Under the pieces are notes generated by a model, which saw nothing but the letters and a program-made list of their open reading frames with translations, did not search any database and was not told the DNA's origin. Shown here piece after piece: positions 56,104 to 64,000 of a DNA stretch of 64,000 bases; position 1 is the first letter of the stretch; every line of letters begins with the position of its first letter. Position numbers and translations under genes: made by a program. The DNA is from Lineus longissimus (Eukaryota > Nemertea > Pilidiophora > Heteronemertea > Lineidae): positions 12,896,001-12,960,000 of the forward strand of contig NC_088321.1 in the NCBI RefSeq assembly GCF_910592395.1, given 5' to 3'.

Positions 56104-58302
56104 ATGGCGGCAAGTTTAAATGAGTTGCTTGAGAAGAGGCGAATCACCAGAGGTCGCTTCACAAAATATATCACTGTGACAGATACAGCTGCTAAGGAAG
56201 CTGAAACACTTGTTGCTGATGATGAGTCTAATGAAAAAGATGTGCATATAGCGATACGTACAGCTCTTTCTTCATTCAAAAGGGTTGAGGAAGTTTATGG
56301 GGAGTTATCAGGAGTGCAGGATCAAATAGATTATCATGCAGACAATGATGCTCGCCTAAAAGCGGTGAAAGATGATGATGGTGAGGTGAGATACCTCAAA
56401 GCGTACAATCATATGTGTGCTTCGATACAAGGGTTAGAGGCATGTTTATCACCTGTGCAGGAAGCAAGTGAAGCATCCGGAAAATCTGCTAAATCTGAGT
56501 TCAGCCCGGAAATGTTTGCAGAAAGCTTGTCAAAGGCTCTCGCCGGAGTGAGCACTGGCGTTTCTGAGACACAACTAGAAGAAATTCTTTCTACGCTGAC
56601 GCACAAGAAGCGAGTTATTCAGATCCCAAAATTCAAGGGCGATACTGAGCTATTTGATCAATGGCGAGATCTTGTGGGTGCAGAGGTTAGAAAACCTGGG
56701 TACAGTGACGTCGAGAAGACTCATGTTGTAATTTCATTACTCGATGGAGAGGTAGCAAAGTTGGTGTCTGGTTTGAAAGACCCAAGCTACGAAGAAATAA
56801 TCGAGTTCTTAGAGAATCGTTACGGAGATGTGTTAGCTCGCATTGAGAAGGCTGTCAATGAGATAGCTAGTGTTCCAGTTGTAAAAAGTCCCACAGTTCG
56901 AGAGTTGGATCCTGTGCTGAACACACTGGTGGCAAACTGGAATTACATTAAGAAGAGGACACACGATGACCCAGAGCTCATCCGATCTAGTTGGATTCTC
57001 ACTGCGTTAGTAAGGAGGAAGATGCCGAAGAGTTTGGTGAGAAAGTGGGACAGCGAACGAATCAAAGAAGAAAAGAGAACGACAGCTCCGTCCAACCTTC
57101 CAATTCGAATTGACGACTTGATCGAGAAGATCCAAGATGCAGTGAAGGTTGCTAGAAGGTCAGAGTCCCTTCCAAACGATCCAAAAAAGGAAAGATCATT
57201 TGAAAGGCGTCCATCTGGCCACGCCTTGAATGTGACCCCACAAACACAGGAGAGTACCGAAAGTCGGTGTGTCTTTTGTGATAATGCACACCAATCCTAT
57301 TCGTGTCCGTCCGTTTCCAAGATGCGTGTTGAGGAGAGATGCGAGCGTGTGAAAGCAGCAAGGGCTTGCTTCAATTGCTTGTCGAGATTCCACATGGTAA
57401 AAACATGTCGATCTAGGGGATGCAAATCGTGTAAGAAGAATCACCATACTTTGCTCCACTTCGAGAAAAGAAGTGGAAGTGACAACGCTGCGAGAAGTAA
57501 TGTATCAGGTTCTTCTAACCTTACATCAAAGGTACTACATCAGAACAAAGTTGAATCGACTGCAGGACTGGTCAAGTCTACTGGTTCAACGAATGTCGTC
57601 ATGCAGAGCGGCATAGTCAAACTTGAGTCAAAGTCTAGGGTTGCGGAAGGTCGCGTGTTACTGGACACCGGGAGTGGTGTTACGTTCATTAGCCGTTCAA
57701 TGGCAAAAAGATTGAATTTGAGAGGCCCCAAGGTTGAAGGTGAGTTCATCTTGGCAGGTGGAGAGGTGATGGCTACCACTACTGAGAAGGTCAAGTTCTA
57801 TCTATCGGGAATTCTTCCTGGCTGGAAGGGAGAAGTTTTCGAAATTTCTGCGTACATTTTGGACAAGCCAAGTGCTCCGATAAATGCTGTCAACGTGGAT
57901 TTCACCAAGATGAGTCATTTGAGGGGTCTACAGCTCGCGGAAAGATTTCCTGTCCAGGCAAACTCTGAAGTGGATGTTCTTCTGGGCATTGAAGACACTC
58001 TCAACATCTTAAAAGAGAAGAGAATCAGAGGGCCTCCAGGAACGCCCATGGCACAGAAGACTCACATATGCTGGATCCTATGTGGGCCGTACTCAACCCA
58101 GACCGAAGTCAACCGTACTTATTGTGTCCACCGCGTCAGCTTCCAAGAACAAAATGAAACTGAGATGGCAACCAGTTATTGGGACCTTGAACACCTGGGC
58201 ATTCGTCCTAATGAGAGTAAGAACTCGACTGAACTTGAGACTTCGGCCTTGGAGCAACACCGAATGATGACAACACGAGTAGGAGACCATTATGTGACTT
58301 GA
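56104..58302 (+). CDS. BEL/Pao gag and aspartic protease
   Basis: An ATG at 56,104 opens 732 codons. The N-terminal half is a gag-like region with IQIPKFKGDTELFDQW near residue 175, the hallmark of the BEL gag domain (DUF1759-type). A Cys/His region at about residues 389-455 includes the zinc knuckle CFNCLSRFHMVKTC (CX2CX4HX4C). A retropepsin-like protease follows with LLDTGSG near residue 520. The frame stops at TGA 58,300-58,302, but the same frame continues directly into RT, so the stop divides what is one polyprotein in other BEL elements. Gag packages the element RNA and the protease processes the polyprotein. Confidence 0.9.
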   Translation: MAASLNELLEKRRITRGRFTKYITVTDTAAKEAETLVADDESNEKDVHIAIRTALSSFKRVEEVYGELSGVQDQIDYHADNDARLKAVKDDDGEVRYLKAYNHMCASIQGLEACLSPVQEASEASGKSAKSEFSPEMFAESLSKALAGVSTGVSETQLEEILSTLTHKKRVIQIPKFKGDTELFDQWRDLVGAEVRKPGYSDVEKTHVVISLLDGEVAKLVSGLKDPSYEEIIEFLENRYGDVLARIEKAVNEIASVPVVKSPTVRELDPVLNTLVANWNYIKKRTHDDPELIRSSWILTALVRRKMPKSLVRKWDSERIKEEKRTTAPSNLPIRIDDLIEKIQDAVKVARRSESLPNDPKKERSFERRPSGHALNVTPQTQESTESRCVFCDNAHQSYSCPSVSKMRVEERCERVKAARACFNCLSRFHMVKTCRSRGCKSCKKNHHTLLHFEKRSGSDNAARSNVSGSSNLTSKVLHQNKVESTAGLVKSTGSTNVVMQSGIVKLESKSRVAEGRVLLDTGSGVTFISRSMAKRLNLRGPKVEGEFILAGGEVMATTTEKVKFYLSGILPGWKGEVFEISAYILDKPSAPINAVNVDFTKMSHLRGLQLAERFPVQANSEVDVLLGIEDTLNILKEKRIRGPPGTPMAQKTHICWILCGPYSTQTEVNRTYCVHRVSFQEQNETEMATSYWDLEHLGIRPNESKNSTELETSALEQHRMMTTRVGDHYVT

Positions 58303-59595
58303 TTACCACGTCATCCAAGTTACAAGGATAGGATCCTCAAAAGCAACAGAGCCTTAGCTACCAATCGTCTAATAGGACTCGAGAAGAGACTGAAGAGAGA
58401 CCCCAGATTAGCATCCGAGTATGAAGCTCAGATTCAAGACCTGCTCTCAGCTGGAAGAGCCGAAAAGGTATTGGAGGATAGAGAGCCTGACAATCATCAG
58501 GTTTGGTACCTTCCTCACCATCCAGTCGTGCGAAGAGATAAGACGACGACCAAAGTGCGTGTTGTTTTTGATGGGTCCATGATTGGATATGAAGGTGTAT
58601 CGTTAAATGAGACATTGCTGCCAGGGCCAGCATTGCAGCCGGATCTCCCAGGGGTTTTGTTGCGATTTAGACGCCACAGAGTGGCATTAGTGGCTGACAT
58701 CGAGAAGATGTTCCTTCAAGTTAAAATGAGAAAAGAGGATCAGGATTCTCAGAGGTTCTTATGGAGAGGTTTGGACAAGTCCAAGGAACCGGAGGTTTAT
58801 CGTTTAACAACGGTGACTTTTGGTCTCACTTCATCACCATTCTCAAGTATACAGACGATTCTTGACCACGTGAAGACAAAGAAGGAATCATATCCAAAAG
58901 CTGTCGCTGAGATCGAAGACAACATCTTCGTTGATGATGTTCTTACTGGTGAGGAATTAGTAGAAGACGCGGCAACTTTAACAACTGATTTGAAGACTGT
59001 TTTGTATGACGGAGGGTTTTCTTTGCGAAAATTTATTTCGAACAAGCCAGAGGCTCTATCTCATTTAGAAGAGAGAGACTTAGCTTCATTTCACAAGGTT
59101 GCAACATTTGCCGAGGAAAGCACAAAGACGCTGGGCGTGAAATACTCACCACGTGAAGATGTCCTCATGTTTTCCTTCCTTGAGAGAATGGACGATAGGC
59201 CGGTGGAGACTCGTCGTTCTGTTCTACAGCAGTTACACAGAGTATACGATCCGTTAGGAATGCTTTCTCCGTTCACCATAAAGGCAAAACAGATTTTCCA
59301 GAGAACATGGCTGACACAAGGGACATGGGACGACCCTTTACCCGAGGAGCTAGATCATGAATGGAGGGCTTGGAAGGAACAAGTTGAGATCCTCGATGAA
59401 ATCAAAGTTCCTCGATGCCTCAAACCTGAAGATTTCCAGAATCCAATTTACTCCCTCCATGGTTTTGGCGATGCGTGCGAAGCTTCCTACGGCAGTGCAA
59501 TCTATCTCTTGGCTGAAGATAGACCATCTGGAAGGAAGTATTCTACACTGCTCTTTTCAAAGACTCGTCTGTCTCCTATTTGGGAAGAGACGTAG
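58303..59595 (+). CDS. BEL/Pao reverse transcriptase (after in-frame stop)
   Basis: Continues in the gag frame immediately after the TGA. It first has the BEL linker (NRALATNRLIGLEKRL near 58,340), then RT: VVFDGS near 58,563, VALVADIEKMFLQV near 58,680, TFGLTSSPF near 58,817 and the catalytic FVDDVLTG near 58,928. The frame is closed by a TAG at 59,593-59,595, shortly after LLFSKTRLSP, where RNase H should continue. A first internal ATG occurs at 58,471. In life this part would need readthrough of the stop. Confidence 0.88.
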   Translation, partial: LPRHPSYKDRILKSNRALATNRLIGLEKRLKRDPRLASEYEAQIQDLLSAGRAEKVLEDREPDNHQVWYLPHHPVVRRDKTTTKVRVVFDGSMIGYEGVSLNETLLPGPALQPDLPGVLLRFRRHRVALVADIEKMFLQVKMRKEDQDSQRFLWRGLDKSKEPEVYRLTTVTFGLTSSPFSSIQTILDHVKTKKESYPKAVAEIEDNIFVDDVLTGEELVEDAATLTTDLKTVLYDGGFSLRKFISNKPEALSHLEERDLASFHKVATFAEESTKTLGVKYSPREDVLMFSFLERMDDRPVETRRSVLQQLHRVYDPLGMLSPFTIKAKQIFQRTWLTQGTWDDPLPEELDHEWRAWKEQVEILDEIKVPRCLKPEDFQNPIYSLHGFGDACEASYGSAIYLLAEDRPSGRKYSTLLFSKTRLSPIWEET

Positions 59596-61534
59596 CATTC
59601 CTGAGCTGGAACTCATTGCCGCGCTCATCAATGCTAGACTGGTGACATACGTCAGAAATGAACTCAAGCTGCTGATAGAGAAGACAATCTGTTGGACTGA
59701 CTCTCAGGTCGTGTTGCACTGGATTTCAAAGCCAGCGTATACATGGCAAGTTTTCGTTGCTAATCGGGTGTCAGAGATTCAACAGCTTGTTAGACCACTG
59801 AATTGGAGATACGTGCCCGGCAAACTTAATCCTGCGGACCTATGCTCACGAGGTGTCACAGCGAGAGCAGTGGTCGACTCCGCACTGTGGTGGGATGGAC
59901 CACTGTTTCTGAGGCAAAAGGAAACGGAGTGGCCCCCAATAATTGTGGTCTCTAATGAAGCCGAGAAGGCTAACGAGAAGAAGAAGACAACAAGTACCTC
60001 GTTGGCGGTTTTGCCCAGTCAAAGACTCAAGGACTCCGAGGTAGAACAATATGTGGAGAAATTTTCAGACTATGAGAAATTCATCAGAGTCATGATGAGA
60101 TTGAGGAGTTGGATCACACTATACCGAAGAGACAAAGCAAACAAAGATGTAGACACTGTCCCAGATGAGGGGAGTGATCGATTGAGTGAGAGGAGGAAGG
60201 AAGAACTTCATTGGATACAATGGGCCCAAGAGAAGCATTTCCAGAAGGAGATACAGAAGCTTAAAGCTGGAGAGAGTGTAGAGAAGACAAGTGTCATCGT
60301 CCAATTGAACCCATATTGGGATAAGCGATCACAAGTTATCCGCGTAGGTGGTCGCCTCAACTATGCCCCACTGCCAGAAGAAGTGAAGCACCCAATCGTT
60401 CTTCCGACTCACAATTCGTTCGTGAAGATGCTTGTGATGCATTACCACAAGATTACCTTGCATCCTGGAGCGGCTCAGACTCTAGCAAGTCTACGAAACA
60501 GATATTGGATTGTCCATGGGAAACAAGAGGTGCGGCGGATACTCAATACGTGCAAAACCTGTCGAGAACCTCTCAAGATCGACCAACGAATGGCACCTTT
60601 GCCAGAGGAGTGTATATCAATCGCACCAGCATTCACTAATGTCGGTGTCGATTTTGCTGGGCCACTCTTCGTGAGGGTCACAGTTGGAGGTGAATCAACA
60701 AGCAAAGTGTACATTTGTCTGTTTTCCTGTATGGTGACTAGGGCCATACACCTTGAGCTTGTCGAAACACTGACTACTGAGCAGTTTATGTTGGCCTTGC
60801 GGAGAATGATGAGCCGAAGAGGACGATGTCGGATGATGTTGTCGGACAACGCTAAAACTTTTAAGAAGGCTTCAGACATAGTCCAGAAGATTTTCAAGAA
60901 GCAGGATGACGTTAGAGACAAGTTAGAACAAGAGGGCATACGCTGGAAGTTCATCACTGAACGTGCTCCATGGCACGGTGGGTTTTACGAGAGAATGGTT
61001 GGATCGGTAAAGAGACCATTGAAGAAGGTTCTCGGGAAATCGAAGCTCACCCTGATCGAGCTGATGACTGTTTTAACGGAAGTAGAGGCACTGGTGAACT
61101 CGCGTCCATTGACCATGGTGTCGAGTGATACAGAGGATTGGTTGCCCCTCACTCCGGGGCACCTTGCCATAGGACGAAGCCCCCAGTCTCTTCCGGAGGT
61201 TGACAAGGTTACTGCACAGACCACACTTGGCAAGCGTTGGCGGTACCAACAGTCTCTTATGAAGCAATTTTGGAACAGATGGACAACAGAGTACCTTCTC
61301 CAACTCCAGCAGATGCGGAAGTGGACCGATGTAAGGGACAACCTTCAAGTTGGAGACGTTGTATTTTTGGCAGAAGAAGGGATGCGAAAGGGAGACTGGA
61401 CGTTGGCCAAAGTGGAAGAGTTGCACCCAGGCAGGGACAACTTAGTGAGGTCCGTGACAGTGAGGACAGCTGCTGGTCTGAGACGGCGACCAGTACAGAA
61501 GTTAAGGTTACTTGAACCAGTAGATAATCAGTAG
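59575..61534 (+). CDS. BEL/Pao RNase H and integrase (shifted frame)
   Basis: Lies one base out of the RT frame; the two frames overlap as open between 59,357 and 59,592, and the meaningful sequence changes frame near 59,575-59,590. It has IPELELIAALINAR, an RNase H WTDSQVVLHW near 59,692, an integrase HHCC zinc region (HYHKITLHPGA to CKTCR, 60,440-60,565) and an integrase core with D in VGVDFAGP (60,641), D in LSDNAKTF (60,840) and E in GGFYERMVG (60,979). The C-terminal part ends in LRLLEPVDNQ. The catalytic residues are all present. Integrase inserts the cDNA into the host genome. Confidence 0.88.
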
Positions 61535-61686
61535 ATTATCGCGTACGATTATTACTTATAGATTAGGACATGATGAAGTCATTGCAATTTCCGATGATAA
61601 TGTTTGCACCACTAGTATACTTTGTTCAAACGATTCATATAGTAAAATGCTACAAGCGCAGCGCGCGCAAGCAACATAGAGATTTC

Positions 61687-61697
61687 AGAGGGGAGGA
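61687..61697 (+). promoter_or_regulatory. Polypurine tract of the BEL element
   Basis: The purine run AGAGGGGAGGA ends exactly where the second LTR (TGTT) begins, the position of the plus-strand primer. The 14 bases GAGGGGAGGATGTT are the exact inverse complement of 56,050-56,063 at the far end of the first LTR. Confidence 0.8.
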
Positions 61698-63334
61698 TGT
61701 TCGGTTGTTGGTCAAATAGGACCTGAGTTGATTATTTTGTTACAACATGTATGGTGCTGGCTTGTGGTGGACGCCATCAAGAGACTTGTTTACAAACACA
61801 GTTTATTTTAGGCCTATGCACTTACCTTCTTACGTAAGTGCATAGGTTCATTTTCTATCAGTTTTCTTATACTCGCCCCATTCGTATACACAGCTGTGGT
61901 GTGAGAAGACCGGGAGGACGTTTGCTCCTGTGTTTTTATTCGTGTTCAAGGATCCGAACTTTGAGTATTTCTATTACGTTCTTTCCACGACTGATGGAAA
62001 GAAAGATTTACTGTGTGTCTCGAGCTTTGACAATTCTTTAATTCGTAACTATGCATAGAGCCAAGCACGTGTGTGCATAGACCATACATTTTGGCTACAT
62101 TTCGTAGCACTGCTTACATCGTTCGTAACAAGTGTCTGTGGCGGCCGCAAGGAGCACCTTTACATGTAACCTTTATACGCAACGTTTTACGTGGATATAC
62201 GTCGGATATCTGTACTTCCTGTTTGCGCAATCGTGACTTGTCTTTTGTCACTCACTTCCGGTACCGGGCTTGCACTTTTTCTGTGACGTCATCGACATGT
62301 ACATGACTGTGTTTCTACGAGTTGGAGCTTCTTTGGATATGTGTTTCTCAACCAGATTGACTGACTGATGTGTTTGTGCAAGTGTCATTCATAGCAGAGA
62401 GCTCTACATTGCCACCATATAGACCATTACCTAAGTTGCTTATGTAAATAAAGTGTGTTTGTGTATTTGTGTAAAACAGCTTCAGGGTTTGTGTTTCTTC
62501 TGGTAATTTAGTAGTGTTTTTTCATGTAGCTGTGGTACATTGGTCTCTCCGACCGGATTTTTTCATCCAGATCACATTCTTCGAGGCTGTTTTGCTGATA
62601 AATTTTTCTTTCCAGGAGCATATTTCATTGGTGATTGTTTGTTGTCTTTGTAGAGATCTATGTCACAAGTTCATGCATTTCTGACATCAATTTTCATGCC
62701 TACATGTATTTCATAGCGTACCGGTTGTGTGAATGCGTCATGTGCGTGCAACGTTACGTTTGCGTCATTGTAAATGAGTCATGTGCGAATGCGTCTTGTG
62801 TGTGTCACTGTGAATGAGATGTGAATGAGGTGTTTCTTGTTTCTTACATTTTCATTTACAATTCTGGTGTGGTCGTTTTGTGCGTGTCATCACTATTCAC
62901 ACGGCATATTTCATTCGGTACGACATTTTGGTATCATGTTCTATTCAATGAGTTAGAGTTGTGTATTGCAAAATGGGCCAAATGCATATAAGTGCATTTG
63001 TTATTTTCAGTTGTTTGAGCAACGGTGCTCTGGTCATATAATTTGATGATGTGTTGCATATACATGTACTCTTATAGTGATCAGTAACGTTACGTGTGTT
63101 TCATTCATTCACTGGTATTAATTTGTTACGTGACATATTTGTGCATAAGGTAGTGTTGAGCCGAGGACTATCGGGTGTAGAGATTCTAAATAAGAATCTA
63201 AGCATTTCGTCGTGGGTTTAAGTGGAGAACCTTTGGAGCATACTTGTCGAGATTGGCACTAGCTGATTAGAAACGGTGCGTGCCAATTGCGACCGGTCAT
63301 CTCGTATAAAGCATTTATTGTGCGGTGTAAAACA
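61698..63334 (+). repeat. Second LTR, shared by two tandem elements
   Basis: Matches 54,417-56,053 at an offset of 7,281 bp. Instead of host sequence it is followed by the same leader and gag start as the first LTR, so it serves as the 3' LTR of the first element and the 5' LTR of the second. Confidence 0.85.
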
Positions 63335-63384
63335 TCCTCCCCTCAGTGTGTCTTTATTTTCATACTCAAGTACAATAGTACAAT

Positions 63385-64000
63385 ATGGCGGCAAGTTTAA
63401 ATGAGTTGCTTGAGAAGAGGCGAATCACCAGAGGTCGCTTCACAAAATATATCACTGTGACAGATACAGCTGCTAAGGAAGCTGAAACACTTGTTGCTGA
63501 TGATGAGTCTAATGAAAAAGATGTGCATATAGCGATACGTACAGCTCTTTCTTCATTCAAAAGGGTTGAGGAAGTTTATGGGGAGTTATCAGGAGTGCAG
63601 GATCAAATAGATTATCATGCAGACAATGATGCTCGCCTAAAAGCGGTGAAAGATGATGATGGTGAGGTGAGATACCTCAAAGCGTACAATCATATGTGTG
63701 CTTCGATACAAGGGTTAGAGGCATGTTTATCACCTGTGCAGGAAGCAAGTGAAGCATCCGGAAAATCTGCTAAATCTGAGTTCAGCCCGGAAATGTTTGC
63801 AGAAAGCTTGTCAAAGGCTCTCGCCGGAGTGAGCACTGGCGTTTCTGAGACACAACTAGAAGAAATTCTTTCTACGCTGACGCACAAGAAGCGAGTTATT
63901 CAGATCCCAAAATTCAAGGGCGATACTGAGCTATTTGATCAATGGCGAGATCTTGTGGGTGCAGAGGTTAGAAAACCTGGGTACAGTGACGTCGAGAAGA
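63385..64000 (+). CDS. Second BEL gag, cut by window edge
   Basis: An ATG at 63,385, 7,281 bp from the first gag start, opens a frame identical as far as I compared (205 codons, through KFKGDTELFDQW). It is cut at the window end, so whether this copy shares the stop and the frameshift of the first cannot be seen. Confidence 0.88.
   Translation, partial: MAASLNELLEKRRITRGRFTKYITVTDTAAKEAETLVADDESNEKDVHIAIRTALSSFKRVEEVYGELSGVQDQIDYHADNDARLKAVKDDDGEVRYLKAYNHMCASIQGLEACLSPVQEASEASGKSAKSEFSPEMFAESLSKALAGVSTGVSETQLEEILSTLTHKKRVIQIPKFKGDTELFDQWRDLVGAEVRKPGYSDVEK

Larger units (their letters stand above)
54417..63334 (+). mobile_element. BEL/Pao LTR retrotransposon, first copy
   Basis: LTR to LTR length is about 8.9 kb: LTR, gag-protease (56104-58302), RT (58303-59592), RNase H and integrase in a shifted frame (to 61534), polypurine tract (61687-61697), LTR. 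The domain order gag, PR, RT, RH, IN and the BEL-type gag and protease place it in BEL/Pao. It inserted about 35 bp 3' of the expected PAN stop codon in the next array unit. Two coding breaks make this copy non-autonomous as it stands, although the near-identical LTRs mean recent insertion. Confidence 0.9.

Noticed and set aside
1-64000. CRISPR arrays, bacterial operons, rRNA genes
   Set aside because: No regularly spaced short repeats, no ribosome-binding sites with tight gene packing, and no rRNA-like sequence were seen. The content is metazoan.

Overview
The window looks like a piece of an intron-rich, repeat-rich metazoan nuclear genome. The signs are a conserved eukaryotic gene split into about 15 small exons with GT/AG splice sites, a BEL/Pao LTR retrotransposon, non-LTR reverse-transcriptase remains, many fold-back MITEs, and no bacterial gene organisation. 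The repeat style and an expanded family of small secreted LamG/PAN proteins suggest a marine invertebrate. I cannot name the species.

Layout. Positions 1-14,400 are mainly intergenic and made of dispersed repeats: two 221-bp palindromic MITEs plus a 188-bp relative, a 187-bp tandem array, a decayed non-LTR retroposon tail, and several copies of repeat families here called A to D. A signal-peptide exon lies on the minus strand at 14,487-14,562. A candidate first exon (17,074-17,257) and a nearly complete exon chain (20,960-30,671) form a plus-strand DPY19-like C-mannosyltransferase gene. Its introns hold a Tc1/mariner-like 798-bp element, smaller MITEs, a tRNA-like SINE head and a 412-bp fold-back element. 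A reverse-transcriptase fragment follows the stop codon.

Positions 31,354-54,416 are a tandem array on the minus strand. Each full unit carries a two-exon gene for a secreted protein of about 346 residues: a signal peptide plus a LamG/concanavalin-like jelly roll in exon 1, and a PAN/apple-like domain in exon 2. The donor and acceptor phases agree in every full copy. Four copies look intact (two of them apparently identical through a 3,964-bp tandem duplication), two share the same nonsense codon, and one PAN exon is orphaned. Larger blocks are also duplicated (offsets 15,066 and about 8,412 bp), so the array has grown by repeated unequal exchange or segmental duplication.

Positions 54,417-64,000 hold a BEL/Pao element inserted into the next array unit, just 3' of where its PAN exon would end. 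It reads LTR, gag-protease, RT, RNase H-integrase, LTR, and then a second internal region starts directly after the shared LTR, so two elements lie in tandem and the second is cut by the window edge. The first copy carries an in-frame stop and a frameshift.

Functionally, the DPY19-like enzyme would act in the ER on secreted or membrane proteins, and the array encodes likely secreted lectin- or adhesion-type proteins. I see no sign that the two are functionally linked. The rest is mobile DNA.
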